The notes below the pieces were generated by a model, which was not told the DNA's origin, searched no databases, and saw nothing but the letters and a program-made list of their open reading frames with translations. Shown piece by piece: positions 29,650-39,073 of a DNA stretch of 41,243 nucleotides. The first letter of the stretch is position 1, and every line of letters begins with the position of its first letter. Origin of the DNA: Dehalococcoidia bacterium (lineage in GTDB: Bacteria > Chloroflexota > Dehalococcoidia > GIF9 > AB-539-J10); NCBI GenBank assembly GCA_003552125.1, contig PUON01000158.1:1-41243 (forward strand), written 5' to 3'. Position numbers and translations under genes: made by a program.

Positions 29650-30318
29650 ATGGGAGACGTAGGACTACCACTTGCATTCGGACTTGGAATACTGTCATTC
29701 GCTTCACCCTGCGTGGTGCCGCTCGTGCCGGTGTACCTCGCTAATATCGCCGGCCTGGCTATCCTGAGCGATGCGCCGCCCGACAGGCGACGGATTCTAA
29801 TCAGCACGATCCTGTTCGTAGCGGGATTCGGCGTCGTCTTCCTTCTCATGGGCACCGCGCTCCAAGTGGTTTTCGGAAGCGTACCGATGCCTGTCAAACA
29901 GAGGATTGCAGGCGGACTCCTGATGGCCTTCGGCATACTGCTGTACGCGTCTACCAGGATTCCACAGCTCAATTTCTCCGGCCGCCTCGGGATGGACAAG
30001 GCTAAGGGCACCGGCTACGTGCGCTCCGCCATGCTTGGCTCCGTTTTTGCAATCGGATGGACACCCTGTATCGGCCCCATCATCGGTGGAGTACTCGCCA
30101 TGGCCGCATATGGCGGCGATGTTCTTGCTGCTGTACCTCCGCTGACCGCATACAGCCTTGGCCTCGGCGTCCCGTTCGTCATTATGGGGCTGTTGCTGGG
30201 TACGCCCACCGGTACACGGGCCCTGCAGGCCCTGACAAAACGATCTCATCTCGCAACCATACTGGGGTCCGCAACGTTGATTATTGTGGGAGCGCTTATA
30301 TTCACCGGCACGGTGTGA
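29650..30318 (+). CDS. CcdA-family cytochrome c biogenesis / thiol-disulfide electron transfer membrane protein
   Basis: LAFGLGILSFASPCVVPLVPVYLANIAG and AIGWTPCIGPIIGGVLAMA: the two conserved Cys-Pro/Pro-Cys motifs of CcdA. Confidence 0.9.
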   Translation: MGDVGLPLAFGLGILSFASPCVVPLVPVYLANIAGLAILSDAPPDRRRILISTILFVAGFGVVFLLMGTALQVVFGSVPMPVKQRIAGGLLMAFGILLYASTRIPQLNFSGRLGMDKAKGTGYVRSAMLGSVFAIGWTPCIGPIIGGVLAMAAYGGDVLAAVPPLTAYSLGLGVPFVIMGLLLGTPTGTRALQALTKRSHLATILGSATLIIVGALIFTGTV

Positions 30319-30348
30319 GCGCTTCCAGTCACTTGAAAGGGGTTTGCA

Positions 30349-30921
30349 ATGCACAACGGATCTCGCCATAAAACGCCATTGGCGCTGCTGGTGGCCGCAC
30401 TGCTTATCATCACAACGTCACTTGGTCTGGCAGGATGTTCAAGTGGCAATGGTGTCACGAAGATCACCTCTCCAGCCGATATCGGGCTTTCAGAAGTCGA
30501 GATTGCTGCACCGGACTTCACCCTGCCGATCCTTGGCGGAGGCGATTTAAGGCTGTCTGATCTGCAGGGACAGGTAGTTCTGCTGAACTTCTGGTATCTG
30601 GATTGCCCCCCGTGCAAAGAGGAGATGCCCTACCTGGATGCCGTCGGCAAGGCCTACGAGGGAAGAGCCCATGTGGTCGTGCTGAATATCGGCGATTCTG
30701 AGTCAAGCGTCGAGCGATACTTCGGAGATGCCGAACTGAATATGCGCGTTCCCTTTGATTTCGACGGTCGGATCGCCGCCGAATACAGCATAGGGTTCAC
30801 TCCCACCACCTTCTTCATCGATTCGGATGGGATAATTCGCTTCGCGAAGATAGGCGGCTTCCACAATTACGACGAAGTCGCGGCGGCCATGGAGTTCATT
30901 CTCGCCAAGGACGCGGAATGA
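30349..30921 (+). CDS. TlpA/ResA-like thioredoxin-fold lipoprotein
   Basis: Lipobox LGLAGCSS; APDFTLPILGGGDLRLSDLQGQVVLLNFWYLDCPPCKEEMPYL (CPPC active site). Confidence 0.9.
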   Translation: MHNGSRHKTPLALLVAALLIITTSLGLAGCSSGNGVTKITSPADIGLSEVEIAAPDFTLPILGGGDLRLSDLQGQVVLLNFWYLDCPPCKEEMPYLDAVGKAYEGRAHVVVLNIGDSESSVERYFGDAELNMRVPFDFDGRIAAEYSIGFTPTTFFIDSDGIIRFAKIGGFHNYDEVAAAMEFILAKDAE

Positions 30922-31102
30922 ATGGGGGTACACAGTGTTATTGACAGCGCCGCACGCCTTTGTGCAGACCGCATCCTGAAGACCCGCTGCGGCGCAACGC
31001 CCGGCACCTGCCTCGGTCTAATCACGCTTCGCGTAGCGCTCGTACACGAGTAGCACACAAACAGGATATCTGACACCCAAAATCTCGTTCGAAAGGCACA
31101 CG

Positions 31103-32173
31103 ATGGCTGTCCAAGACGGGCCGCAACACCACAGAGCGGAGGAAGAACCTTTGGCCTCCAACTACCAGGCACCTATGGACCCCGAGCCCATGCGTCACGC
31201 CCTTGAGCGCCTCGGACTGCTACAAGAAGGAGAAACGGCAAACCTGACCCCGCTCACCGGAGGCGTGGCCTCAGACATCTGGAAGGTAGATCTGCCGGAC
31301 CAGACCGTGTGCATTAAGCGTGCGCTGCACAGACTGAAGGTTAAGGCCGACTGGTTCGTACCGATTGAGCGCAATCTTTATGAGTGGCAGTACTACCAGA
31401 TAGCCGATACCGCCGCCCCGGGCGCTGCGCCACGCCTGCTGGCGCAGGACACCGAAACGTTTCTCTTCGTCATGGAGTACCTTGAACCACGGGATTACCC
31501 GCTTTGGAAACACCAGTTGCGCGATGGAGTGACCCATTCCGACTTTGCGGCACAAGTAGGTCATCGACTGGCTACGATTCACTCCTACACTGCGGCGCAT
31601 CGTGAAATCGCCGACCGTTTTCCCACTGATGCAATCTTCTACGCCTCACGCATGGAGTCCTACCTCGAGGCCAGCGCCCGCGCGCATCCCGATCTCGAAC
31701 ATGTTCTGCACACGCTCATCCGCACCACGATGCACACCAAGTATGCGCTGGTCCACGGCGACGTCAGCCCGAAGAACATCCTGAATGGACCGCGGGGGCC
31801 TGTGCTGCTTGACCCTGAGTGCGCCTTCTATGGCGACCCTGCCTTCGACCTTGCCTTCTGTCTGAACCATCTGCTGCTGAAGTGTCTCTGGACTCCGTCA
31901 GCCACGCCAGGCTTCATTGCCTGCTATAAGACGCTTGCCGAGACTTACCTTTCGGGAGTCGATTGGGAACCTGCGGCTGAGATGGAGGCGCGAACGGCGC
32001 GGCTCCTGCCAGGTTTGTGTCTGGCCCGAGTCGACGGCAAGTCTCCGGTCGAGTACATAACCACCGAAGACGACAGGGAACTCGTCAGAACTGCATCACG
32101 CCTTCTGCTGCAACAACCTGTCACAACCCTTGACGGAGTATCCGCAGCCTGGCGCCAGATCCTTGGACGCTGA
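31103..32173 (+). CDS. Aminoglycoside phosphotransferase / choline kinase-like phosphotransferase
   Basis: LVHGDVSPKNILNGPRGPVLLDPECAFYGDPAFDLAFCLNHLLLK matches the APH catalytic loop and DFG-equivalent. Start uncertain. Confidence 0.82.
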   Translation: MAVQDGPQHHRAEEEPLASNYQAPMDPEPMRHALERLGLLQEGETANLTPLTGGVASDIWKVDLPDQTVCIKRALHRLKVKADWFVPIERNLYEWQYYQIADTAAPGAAPRLLAQDTETFLFVMEYLEPRDYPLWKHQLRDGVTHSDFAAQVGHRLATIHSYTAAHREIADRFPTDAIFYASRMESYLEASARAHPDLEHVLHTLIRTTMHTKYALVHGDVSPKNILNGPRGPVLLDPECAFYGDPAFDLAFCLNHLLLKCLWTPSATPGFIACYKTLAETYLSGVDWEPAAEMEARTARLLPGLCLARVDGKSPVEYITTEDDRELVRTASRLLLQQPVTTLDGVSAAWRQILGR

Positions 32174-32200
32174 CGAGCCATTGGTGTAAGGGTACTGAGA

Positions 32201-32242
32201 AAGAAAAGGGGCGGACATCAGGCTGCGCCTGGGGATGTCCGC
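32201..32242 (-). terminator. Rho-independent-type terminator downstream of fabF
   Basis: Minus strand GCGGACATC...GATGTCCGC hairpin (with inner AGGC/GCCT) followed by CCCCTTTTCTTT. Confidence 0.65.
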
Positions 32243-32266
32243 GTCCCTCTCCAAGACTCTGAACCG

Positions 32267-33511
32267 CTACTGGCCTTTGTACTTTCCCATTACTACGACC
32301 GCGTTCGAGCCGCCGAAGCCAAATGAGTTGGACGTGGCGATGTCGATATTCATCGGTCGCGCGACTTTCGGCACGTAATAGAGGTCACACTCTGGATCGG
32401 GCTCATCGAGGTTGACGGTCGGAGGAGCGATCGAGTGCTGGATGGACAGCAATGTGAAGATTGACTCAACAGTGCCCGCTCCGGCGAGAAGATGTCCCAT
32501 CATCGACTTGTTGGAACTGATCGCCAGCTTGTACGCGTGATCACCGAACGCCAGCTTGATTGCGGTCGTCTCCGAGACGTCATTGCTCGGCGTCGAGGTA
32601 CCGTGCGCGTTTACGTAGTCGACCTGTTCCGGCTCAACGCCACCATCAGCCAGGGCAAGACTGACGCAACGCGCCTGGTTCCTGGAATCCGCCTCGGTGA
32701 TGTGGAAACCATCGACGTTGGTCGCATAACCGAGAATCTCTCCATAGATATGCGCGCCCCGTTTCAGCGCGTGCTCGAGTTCTTCAAGAATCAGTGTCCC
32801 TGCTCCCTCACCCAGCACGAAGCCATCTCTATTCTTGTCGAACGGACGGGACGCCTTTGTCGGCTCGTCGTTTCGTGCCGACAGCGCTCCCATGCGGCCC
32901 AGACCAGCAATGCCCAGGGGCAGGATGTAAGCTTCAGACCCACCCGCAATCATCACGTCCGCCTCGCCATGTTGAACGTGCCGAAACGAGTCACCGATCG
33001 CATTAGACCCGGTCGCACATGCGGTAATAACGCATTGTGCCGGTCCCTGTATCCCGTACGCGATGGCGATCTCAGCCAGCGCCATGTTCGGAATGAACCC
33101 AGTGACGAAGAAAGGCGATATCTTATCGGCGCCCCCCGCTTGAAACGCCGCCAGATTCCTTTCGTACGTCGTCATCCCGCCGATGCAGGTGCCGTAGATC
33201 ACGCCTACCCTGTCACAATTGTGCTCATTGACCACAAGGCCGGAATCTTCCATCGCCATGGACGTGGCTGCCAGGGCGTAGTGGATGAAGGGATCCGTCC
33301 TCCGGACACGTTTCTTCTCCATGAAATCTTCGGGAGCGAAGTCTTTCACTTCGGCAGCAATACGCGTGCGAAATCCGGACGCGTCGAACTTGGTGATGGG
33401 ACCAACGCCAGTTTCACCTTTGACAAGTCGCTCCCAGGAGGGTTTCACTCCGGTCGCGAGGGGCGTCACAGCACCGACGCCGGTCACGACGACACGGCGA
33501 CGCGCTGTCAT
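32267..33511 (-). CDS. fabF: 3-oxoacyl-[acyl-carrier-protein] synthase II
   Basis: [95 protein letters not shown]. Confidence 0.95.
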   Translation of the reverse strand: MTARRRVVVTGVGAVTPLATGVKPSWERLVKGETGVGPITKFDASGFRTRIAAEVKDFAPEDFMEKKRVRRTDPFIHYALAATSMAMEDSGLVVNEHNCDRVGVIYGTCIGGMTTYERNLAAFQAGGADKISPFFVTGFIPNMALAEIAIAYGIQGPAQCVITACATGSNAIGDSFRHVQHGEADVMIAGGSEAYILPLGIAGLGRMGALSARNDEPTKASRPFDKNRDGFVLGEGAGTLILEELEHALKRGAHIYGEILGYATNVDGFHITEADSRNQARCVSLALADGGVEPEQVDYVNAHGTSTPSNDVSETTAIKLAFGDHAYKLAISSNKSMMGHLLAGAGTVESIFTLLSIQHSIAPPTVNLDEPDPECDLYYVPKVARPMNIDIATSNSFGFGGSNAVVVMGKYKGQ

Positions 33512-33750
33512 CCCAGCTTCCCTGCCACGTAGTCAATCGCATTCTGAACGGTCTGCAACTTGCCTGCATCCTCGTCGGGAATCTCGACCTTAAAGGCCTC
33601 CTCCACTGCGGTCAGAAGCTCGATTATGTCCAGGCTGTCCGCTCCGAAATCATCCATGAACGACGATTCAGGTTTGATCTCAGCCTCATCGACCTCGAGC
33701 AACTCGATGATCAGTTCCTTAACCTTGGAGAAGATCTCGTCTTTGTCCAT
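33508..33750 (-). CDS. acpP: Acyl carrier protein
   Basis: [65 protein letters not shown] phosphopantetheine site; start at 33750. Confidence 0.95.
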   Translation of the reverse strand: MDKDEIFSKVKELIIELLEVDEAEIKPESSFMDDFGADSLDIIELLTAVEEAFKVEIPDEDAGKLQTVQNAIDYVAGKLG

Positions 33751-33912
33751 TCTTCCTTCCTCTCTTAACGAATATATTGGAGAACCCTTCCAGGTGGGTA
33801 GTGCATATGAAGAGCTATGTTCCAGTTCCGAATGATACACAGTCGCGATGTGCCACCGCAACGTTAATGGGCGAACGACTGGCTGATAGTGCGGATAGAC
33901 GGATGCACAGAG

Positions 33913-33948
33913 CTTCGGGTGGGCCGGGTTGACCCGGCCCACCCGAAG
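33913..33948. other. Perfect 17-bp inverted repeat with 2-nt spacer
   Basis: CTTCGGGTGGGCCGGGT-TG-ACCCGGCCCACCCGAAG between trpB2 stop and acpP; no T-tract on either side. Confidence 0.85.
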
Positions 33949-33957
33949 AATCCTTCT

Positions 33958-35325
33958 CTAGCCCACCTTGGGAAGATCGGCCAGTGCTTCCTTGATCAAA
34001 GCATCGGGATACTCATAATCCTGCAGCTTGCCGGACAGATATGCATCATAGGCGTGCATGTCGACATGACCGTGGCCGCTATGGTTGAACAGTATCGTCT
34101 TAGCCTCGCCGCTCTCCTTACAGGCCAATGCCTCGTCTATGACCGCGCGGATAGCGTGCATAGTCTCCGGCGCGCTCAGGATGCCCTCGGTCCGTGCGAA
34201 GGTGATACCCGCCTGGAACGTCTCAAGCTGATGGACCGCCTTCGCCTCCACCAGTCCGAGCTTCAACAAGTGACATGTAAGTGGAGCCATACCATGGTAG
34301 CGCAGACCTCCAGCGTGGATCGGAGGCGGCATGTAGCCATGACCGAGCGTGTACATCTTCACAATCGGGGCCAGTTTTGCGGAATCGCCGTAGTCATATG
34401 CGTAGGGCCCCTTGGTGAGCGTTGGGCAACTGTACGGCTCCACATTGATGACGCGCAGGTCCGGCTTCGTACCGTCGAGCTTGTCCTTCAGGAACGGCAG
34501 GAACAGTCCAGCCGCGTTCGAACCACCGCCGGCACAACCAATTATTATGTCCGGATAGGCATCGGCCTCTTCCATCAGTACCTTCGCCTCGAGACCGTTG
34601 ATTGTATTGTGTAGCAACACGTGGTTCAGCACGCTGCCGAGTGAGTAGTGCGTATCGTCACGAGTCATCGCATCCTCGACCGCCTCGCTGATGGCAAGTC
34701 CCAGGCTGCCGGGACAATCCGGATCGTCGGCCAGCACTCTCCTGCCCACATTCGTATCCGGGCTTGGACTGGGAACACAGTTGGCGCCCCAGGCTTCCAT
34801 CATGATGCGGCGGTAGGGCTTCTGGTCGTAGCTCACCCGCACCATGTACACCTTGATCTCCAGGCCGAAGCATGCACCGGCGAACGACAGCGCACTGCCC
34901 CACTGACCCGCACCGGTCTCGGTGGCGATACGCGTGATGCCTTCTTTCTTGTTGTAGTACGCCTGCGCAACCGAGGTATTCGGTTTGTGGCTTCCAGGCG
35001 GGCTCACACCCTCATATTTGTAGAAGATCTTGGCAGGAGTATCCAGTACCTTTTCCAGTCTCCTTGCACGAAAGAGAGTCGTGGGTCTCCACAGTCGGTA
35101 GACATCGATTATCTCCTCGGGAATCTCTATCCAGCGCTCGGTGCTCACCTCCTGCATGATGAGCTCCATCGGGAACAGCGGAGCGAGGTCCGGTGGAGTC
35201 AATGGCTGCCCGGTCATGGGGTGCAGCGGCGGCGGCAGCGGCTCGGGCAGGTCGGCCTGTACGTTGTACCAGTAACGGGGAATATCTCTCTCATTGAGTG
35301 TGTACTTCACGATCTTGTCAGACAT
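33958..35325 (-). CDS. TrpB2-type tryptophan synthase beta chain
   Basis: KVEYTL-like N-terminus ([40 protein letters not shown]), [51 protein letters not shown]; preceded by a Trp-type T-box. Start MSDK at 35325. Confidence 0.9.
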   Translation of the reverse strand: MSDKIVKYTLNERDIPRYWYNVQADLPEPLPPPLHPMTGQPLTPPDLAPLFPMELIMQEVSTERWIEIPEEIIDVYRLWRPTTLFRARRLEKVLDTPAKIFYKYEGVSPPGSHKPNTSVAQAYYNKKEGITRIATETGAGQWGSALSFAGACFGLEIKVYMVRVSYDQKPYRRIMMEAWGANCVPSPSPDTNVGRRVLADDPDCPGSLGLAISEAVEDAMTRDDTHYSLGSVLNHVLLHNTINGLEAKVLMEEADAYPDIIIGCAGGGSNAAGLFLPFLKDKLDGTKPDLRVINVEPYSCPTLTKGPYAYDYGDSAKLAPIVKMYTLGHGYMPPPIHAGGLRYHGMAPLTCHLLKLGLVEAKAVHQLETFQAGITFARTEGILSAPETMHAIRAVIDEALACKESGEAKTILFNHSGHGHVDMHAYDAYLSGKLQDYEYPDALIKEALADLPKVG

Positions 35326-35382
35326 GATCTTCCTCCAGTCGATTCGTTCCGTGAACTGCAAAGCCGGTGCATAACCTCCATT

Positions 35383-35424
35383 TCAGCGGCGCCGGCGGCG
35401 CCATCTGAACCCTGTCTGTCTCAT
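35383..35424 (-). CDS. Putative 13-aa leader peptide MRQTGFRWRRRRR*
   Basis: ATG AGA CAG ACA GGG TTC AGA TGG CGC CGC CGG CGC CGC TGA with GAGGAGGG upstream, between the T-box terminator and trpB2. Confidence 0.5.
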   Translation of the reverse strand: MRQTGFRWRRRRR

Positions 35425-35439
35425 TGTGCCCTCCTCGCG

Positions 35440-35478
35440 AAAAACAAAGAGCCTCTCGCCGAGGGGCGAGAGGCTCTT
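35440..35478 (-). terminator. T-box-associated intrinsic terminator
   Basis: Minus strand AAGAGCCTCTCGCC-CCTC-GGCGAGAGGCTCTT (14-bp stem) then TGTTTTT. Confidence 0.88.
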
Positions 35479-35723
35479 CCTTCGCGGTGCCACCCTCATT
35501 CAGGTCTTGCGACCCTCTCATCGGGTACTGCCTTTGGGGCTATACCCTGGACTTCGATAACGCTGTCCCTGCGCCAAAGCCTACTCGGTACTCACACCTT
35601 TCGGTTTGGGGCTCCCGGGGCCATTCGAGCTCCGCGCTGGTATCGGCTCACACCTTACCCGACTCTCTGAACCTCGCCTTGAGCTGTACTATTCCCGTTC
35701 CACGCCGGTGCACTATTCAATTG
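35440..35723 (-). promoter_or_regulatory. T-box leader (riboswitch), probably tRNA-Trp responsive
   Basis: Minus strand T-box core GAATGAGGGTGGCACCGCGAA (35481-35501) before the terminator; candidate specifier UGG at 35621-35623 in CTCGAATGGCCCC; downstream gene trpB2. Confidence 0.85.
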
Positions 35724-35729
35724 CGCGGC

Positions 35730-35758
35730 ATGGTAGTACGCCGCATGCCGGTTGTCAA
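35730..35758 (-). promoter_or_regulatory. Candidate promoter of the T-box/trpB2 transcript
   Basis: Minus strand TTGACA (35753-35758), 17 nt spacer, TACCAT (35730-35735). Confidence 0.6.
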
Positions 35759-36420
35759 GTCTGCGAGCGGGATTCTCCAATTTCCTCGCCGTCAAGCAGC
35801 GCCGCCAGGTCCAGCAGGCTATGAAGGCAATTATTCCCCGCACCGGATCTGTCAAGGTAGAGCGCCCTGATTCCTGCAGCAGAGGAACTGAGGTAATCGT
35901 GATCCCAGCTGTCTCCTACGTGCAGGACCTCGGCGGGCTCCGCACATAGCTCCCGGCACATCCATCGAAAGAACTCCTCGTCTTTCACCCTGCCAAGAGA
36001 GGAGGTTGCGGAGAAGTACCGTTCGATCCTCCCTTCCACATCCCGCAGCAGGGGCCTGAGAAACTCGAACGGCGTGGACGAGGCAACTACCAGGCGGTAC
36101 CTGCCGCACAAGGCGTCCAGCACAGGCCTCGATTCCGGGTAGAACTCAATCAGGGACCGATACGCCTCTATCACGGGTGCCGACTCACCCAGGCCAAGTC
36201 TGCGGAACCAATAGTCGATGTCGTACCACTCTTTCCTGTTCGGGCCGATGCAGTGATATTGCGAGAATACCTGGCTGGCGGCCTGTTCGAACGGTATCCC
36301 GTGCTTCTGCCCGTACATCCGCGGCACCACCTCCTGCCAGACCGTGCGCGAGAACGCATGACTCGCGAGCGTACCCTCCGCGTCGAAAGAGATCACCTTT
36401 ATCTGCTCCAGTCCTTCAAC
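35755..36420 (-). CDS. HAD-superfamily hydrolase
   Basis: VISFDAEGTLASHAFS (motif I), RLVVASSTPFEFL (motif II), KDEEFFRWM...VLHVGDSWDHDYLSSSAAGIRALYLDR (motifs III-IV). Start uncertain. Confidence 0.85.
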   Translation of the reverse strand, partial: VEGLEQIKVISFDAEGTLASHAFSRTVWQEVVPRMYGQKHGIPFEQAASQVFSQYHCIGPNRKEWYDIDYWFRRLGLGESAPVIEAYRSLIEFYPESRPVLDALCGRYRLVVASSTPFEFLRPLLRDVEGRIERYFSATSSLGRVKDEEFFRWMCRELCAEPAEVLHVGDSWDHDYLSSSAAGIRALYLDRSGAGNNCLHSLLDLAALLDGEEIGESRSQT

Positions 36421-36483
36421 CATAGGGTTCACATCGTACCACACGACAGTCGTGAGTCCGCGGATTTGTCATCGCCGCACGTC

Positions 36484-37665
36484 ATGGCTACAATCTTACG
36501 AATGCAACAGGAAACTGATACTCATGAACGCTACTCGGGCTTCGAGCTCGGACCCATTCGTCCGCCGAGCGAGGCGTACTCGCTGCTGATCCGCGCCACC
36601 AGGAACTGCCCCTGGAACAAGTGCCTGTTCTGTCACCTGTACAAGGACACGGAATTCTCGCTCCGGTCAGTTGAGGATATCGAACGTGACATCGATGCCG
36701 CGGCTGCAGTGCGCGACCACATAGTTGAGGCGTCCCACAAGCTGGGCTACGGCGGCAATGTACAGCTCACCGCAGCAGCCCTGCTGAGCCAGCCGTACGA
36801 CGATGCCTGCATGCGTAACGTCGCTCTGTTCCTCTATGGCGGAGGCGAGTCCGTTTTCCTCCAGGACTCCAACACGCTGATCATGAAGACACCGGATCTC
36901 GTCCGAATCCTGCTCCACCTGCGCGAGGCATTCCCCAATCTCTCAAGGGTGACCACCTACAGCCGGTCGCACACCGCAGCACGCAAGACGCTCGACGAAC
37001 TGAAGCAGATCCGCGAGGCAGGCCTGGTGCGCATTCACATGGGACTCGAGACCGGCTACGATACCCTGCTTGACTACATGCAGAAAGGCGCCACCTCCGA
37101 GCAGCAGATATCCGCCGGACAGAAGCTCAATGAGGCGGGTTTCTCATTGTGTGAATACATCATGCCGGGCCTCGGCGGAAAGGAAATGGCCGAGGGTCAC
37201 GTACGGGAGACCACGCGCGTGCTCAACGCAGTCAATCCCGGGTTCATCCGCCTGCGCAGCCTCCATGTCTCGCCCACAATGCCACTTTGGTCGCGCGTCC
37301 AGGATGGCACTTTCCCGCTGCAAAGCGAGGATGACGTGGTCAGGGAGATCAGGGATATGATTGCGGGACTGGAGGTGACGAGCGAGATCAAGAGCGACCA
37401 CATCGTCAACCTGCTGATGGAAGTCGAAGGCAGGTTTCCTGATGACAAAGAGAGACTACTGGCCATCATCCAGCGGTACCTGGACATGCCGGACGAGGAG
37501 AGATTGAACTTTCAACTGGGGAGGCGCATGGGTCTCTACCAGGCTCTTGCCGACATGACCGAAGAGGGCAGACACCAGCGGGTTGCCGAGACCATCAGCC
37601 GCATTCGCGAACGCGGCGATGACGTCGAAGAGGTCATCCGCAGGCTCAAGGACCGCTTCATCTAA
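36484..37665 (+). CDS. Radical SAM protein
   Basis: RATRNCPWNKCLFCHLYKDTEFSLRSVEDIERDI (CxxxCxxC), LIMKTPDLVRIL, RIHMGLETGYDTLLDYMQKG. Confidence 0.88.
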   Translation: MATILRMQQETDTHERYSGFELGPIRPPSEAYSLLIRATRNCPWNKCLFCHLYKDTEFSLRSVEDIERDIDAAAAVRDHIVEASHKLGYGGNVQLTAAALLSQPYDDACMRNVALFLYGGGESVFLQDSNTLIMKTPDLVRILLHLREAFPNLSRVTTYSRSHTAARKTLDELKQIREAGLVRIHMGLETGYDTLLDYMQKGATSEQQISAGQKLNEAGFSLCEYIMPGLGGKEMAEGHVRETTRVLNAVNPGFIRLRSLHVSPTMPLWSRVQDGTFPLQSEDDVVREIRDMIAGLEVTSEIKSDHIVNLLMEVEGRFPDDKERLLAIIQRYLDMPDEERLNFQLGRRMGLYQALADMTEEGRHQRVAETISRIRERGDDVEEVIRRLKDRFI

Positions 37666-39044
37666 TACGAGGGCTCCGCGAGCGGCTTCACCATGTACGG
37701 CCCCTGGCGCTCATAGCCAAGCTGCCGGTAGTAACCTCGTGCACCAACTCCGCTCAGTACCCGCAGTCGGTCGGCTCCATACTCCGCCACCGCGATCCTC
37801 TCTGCCTCCCTCAGCAGGCTGGCTCCAAGACCCCGATGCTGCGCCGCTGAATCATCGCGCTTGCCCAGCGCAACCTCGGGGCCGTATACGTGCAACTCGC
37901 GCACCGTCGCCATTGGCGCAGTACTTCCTTCGGTTTCCGGCCCGCCAATGGACAGTCGAAGCAGCGCGTACAGAGTCCCCTGCTTGTCCTCATACGAAAG
38001 AAGAACCTCGTCCCCATCGGCCGTCTCGTAACTCAGCCGCCTGAGCACCGGTTGACCGATGACCCAGCCGTCACGCCTGCGATGTCCATACTCCCGGCAC
38101 CGCACACACTGGCATCCTGCCTCAAGCTGTCTCATGCGTTCCCTGACCGTGCTCCGCAACGCCAGGTCATCGCATCCGGCCACTATGAACTTCCGTGGAA
38201 TGTCACGCATCAGACGGGCAATCCGCACGTACGGCGGCACCAGCATCTTCATCCGCGCCAGCAAATCCGTCATCTCCTCGATAGTGCAGGGGTTGAAGCG
38301 TCCCTCGTCATACCATTCCTCCAGCTTCGATCCCTGCACAACGACTGTCGGATACAGCTTCAGTCCATCGGGTCGGAACCGAGGATCGTCGAACAGTCGG
38401 CGCGTCATTTCAAGGTCGTGTCCTGCTGACGAGCCCGGGAGACCGGGCATCCAGTGGTAGTACACCTTGAAACCGTTCCGACGTAATCGCGATGTCGCCT
38501 CGATGATCTCCGCAACGCCATGACCGCGTTGCATCAGCTGGTGAACACTGTCATCCAGTGTCTGCACCCCCAGCTCAACACGCGTCGCCCCGAACTCAAG
38601 CAGCCGCGCCACCTCTTCGTCGCCACAGACGTCTGGGCGCGTCTCCACACAGAGCGCCACGCAACGATGCCGTGCAGTCTCGTTGAGCCTTGTGGCCTCA
38701 TCGAGATCGGCAGACTCCACTTCGTTCAGCGCGTCATAGCACGACTTCACGAACCAGTACTGGTAGTCGACCGGATACGACAGAAAGGTACCACCCATGA
38801 CCAGCAGCTCAACCTTATCCACCGGATGCCCCATGCTTTCCAGAGAGCGGAGCCGCAGCCTCACCTGCTCATAGGGATCGAAATCGCTCCGGATGGCGCG
38901 CAGCACGACGGGTGATTCCTCCGTGTAGCTCTTCGGCGCGACATCAGACGTCGGACAATAGACGCACTGCCCCGGACACGGGTGGGGCCTCGTCATGACG
39001 GCGACGGGCGTCACGCCCGATATGGTTCGCGTAGCCTTCCTCAT
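37662..39044 (-). CDS. Bacterial Elp3: tRNA uridine-34 carboxymethyl-modifying radical SAM / GNAT enzyme
   Basis: TRPHPCPGQCVYCPTSDVAPKSYT, LLVMGGTFLSYPVDYQYWFVKSCYDALN, ALCVETRPDVC, RVELGVQTLDD; C-terminal GNAT segment QHRGLGASLLREAERIA...LSGVGARGYYRQLGYERQGPYMVK. Confidence 0.92.
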   Translation of the reverse strand: MRKATRTISGVTPVAVMTRPHPCPGQCVYCPTSDVAPKSYTEESPVVLRAIRSDFDPYEQVRLRLRSLESMGHPVDKVELLVMGGTFLSYPVDYQYWFVKSCYDALNEVESADLDEATRLNETARHRCVALCVETRPDVCGDEEVARLLEFGATRVELGVQTLDDSVHQLMQRGHGVAEIIEATSRLRRNGFKVYYHWMPGLPGSSAGHDLEMTRRLFDDPRFRPDGLKLYPTVVVQGSKLEEWYDEGRFNPCTIEEMTDLLARMKMLVPPYVRIARLMRDIPRKFIVAGCDDLALRSTVRERMRQLEAGCQCVRCREYGHRRRDGWVIGQPVLRRLSYETADGDEVLLSYEDKQGTLYALLRLSIGGPETEGSTAPMATVRELHVYGPEVALGKRDDSAAQHRGLGASLLREAERIAVAEYGADRLRVLSGVGARGYYRQLGYERQGPYMVKPLAEPSY

Positions 39045-39073
39045 GGTAGGCTTGAGTCTAACAGGAGCCCATC

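Noticed and set aside
32492-33532. 346-aa + strand ORF antisense to fabF
   Set aside because: Shadow ORF; fabF has all family motifs and the antisense product is Arg/His-rich with no fold signature.
34648-35670. 340-aa + strand ORF antisense to trpB2 and the T-box leader
   Set aside because: Covers a structured RNA leader and a clear TrpB2 gene on the opposite strand; considered an artefact.
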